5,399 nt of DNA, taken from an uncultured bacterium. GTDB taxonomy: Bacteria > Patescibacteriota > Dojkabacteria > SC72. The stretch is from the NCBI GenBank assembly GCA_938015795.1, contig CALLXA010000047.1:1-5399 (forward strand), in the 5' to 3' direction. The notes below the pieces were generated by a model. It saw only the letters and a list, made by a program, of their open reading frames with translations, made no database searches and was not told the origin of the DNA. The position numbers were made by a program, and so were the translations under genes. Shown one piece after another: positions 4,865-5,399 of this stretch. Positions within the stretch are counted from its first letter, which is position 1; each line of letters begins with the position of its first letter.

Positions 4865-5399
4865 ATATTAAGGATTAGAATTAAAGAAATTATGACATAC
4901 AGAAACGGAGCAAGATAATCTGTTAAATAGCACTTACCCGAAAATCTTATATTCCAAAGTGAAGTTACCAAATAAAAAGCCAATGATCCTACAGCAGGAA
5001 TTATAAAGAGATTCGAATTCCAAAATATAATTAAAACAATAGCAACGAATATTGAGCTTAAGATTGATACAACCAATTCTACAAATCCCAATCTATCATG
5101 AATTTTTAAAACTGAGAGTAATAATACTATTGAAGATAGGAAAGATGCGATAGAAAATATCTCCAAACTAAATCCTAATCGTATATATACATTCAAGAGA
5201 AGATAGAATGTTGTTATACAAATAAAATCAAATATTGCCCTTGTAGCACTTTCAAGTGAGTAAACTTTATTTAAAGAACTTTTTACATTTAGGAATAAAA
5301 CTAAGAGTAATACCATACTGATAGATAAAGTAAAATGTCCTAGTAATTCATTTTTATTAAAAAATAGGAATAATAAAATTGTAGAATAGAAAACTGCCG
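4861..5399 (-). CDS. Polytopic membrane protein of unknown function, N-terminus beyond the window
   Basis: The reading frame is open all the way to the right edge: no stop occurs between the Met codon at 5314-5316 and base 5399. That Met is therefore probably internal, and the gene starts outside. About 178 residues are visible. They contain roughly seven hydrophobic stretches: the edge segment (VFYSTILLFLFF), then segments around SISMVLLLVLFL, FDFICITTFYLLL, IASFLSSIVLLLSVL, ILSSIFVAIVLIIFW, IIPAVGSLAFYLV and APFLYVIISLILIL, ending six residues or fewer before the stop. Loops are short and basic (KVYSLESATR, KIHDR, RFSGK). There is no family motif I recognise, so transport, lipid modification and scaffold roles are all open. 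The TGA stop overlaps the kinase ATG by ATGA, which implies translational coupling and one transcript. Confidence 0.8.
   Translation of the reverse strand, partial: AVFYSTILLFLFFNKNELLGHFTLSISMVLLLVLFLNVKSSLNKVYSLESATRAIFDFICITTFYLLLNVYIRLGFSLEIFSIASFLSSIVLLLSVLKIHDRLGFVELVVSILSSIFVAIVLIIFWNSNLFIIPAVGSLAFYLVTSLWNIRFSGKCYLTDYLAPFLYVIISLILILNI

Noticed and set aside
5314..5316. ATG on the minus strand as start of the membrane protein
   Set aside because: The frame remains open for 27 more codons to the window edge and encodes another hydrophobic segment, so the gene very likely begins outside.
1..5399. CRISPR array, insertion sequence, integrase or attachment-site duplication
   Set aside because: There are no regularly spaced repeats, no transposase or integrase genes, and no partial tRNA duplicate next to tRNA-Glu. 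The window reads as core chromosome.

Overview
The window is low-G+C bacterial chromosome (about one third G+C by eye) packed with short housekeeping genes on both strands. It holds a dimeric-type glycyl-tRNA synthetase, two GreA-family transcription factors, TrmD, a tRNA-Glu, an amino-acid-kinase-fold protein most like archaeal-type UMP kinase, and two membrane proteins I cannot name. Conserved glycines and tryptophans in glyS and trmD are encoded by GGN and TGG, and no TGA interrupts these genes. The standard bacterial code therefore fits, and the UGA-Gly code of Gracilibacteria/Absconditabacteria does not. Small genes, AT-rich leaders mostly without Shine-Dalgarno sequences, and an archaeal-flavoured UMP kinase suggest a Patescibacteria (CPR) genome. 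That placement is inference; no rRNA or other marker here settles it.

Layout: 1-88 is a promoter region with one complete and one edge-cut copy of a GC-rich palindrome. glyS runs rightward (89-1378) and ends at a strong bidirectional terminator (1384-1425) shared with a convergent, leftward GreA-family gene (1444-1917). Further right on the minus strand are a membrane-anchored protein of unknown function (1983-2735) and trmD (2762-3436), probably one transcript starting at a palindrome-bearing promoter (3456-3475). A tRNA-Glu(CUC) gene (3480-3554, minus, CCA encoded) abuts that promoter. A canonical greA (3689-4156, plus) diverges from the tRNA under a good sigma70-type promoter. It converges with no gap on a leftward pair: a multi-spanning membrane protein that enters from the right edge (4861-5399, partial) and the UMP-kinase-like gene (4157-4864), joined by an ATGA stop/start overlap.

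The genes belong to translation (glyS, tRNA-Glu, trmD), transcription elongation (two Gre proteins) and pyrimidine nucleotide supply (the kinase). The most notable signal is the identical 18-nt string CACCCCGGGGTGATATAA in front of both glyS and trmD: a 12-nt GC-rich palindrome fused to a -10 box at fixed spacing, with half of a third copy at the left edge. It looks like a shared operator or a lineage-specific core promoter element for translation genes. Second is the pair of Gre paralogues: one has the catalytic acidic pair, the other has Leu in place of the first acid, and their promoters share a 12-nt motif.
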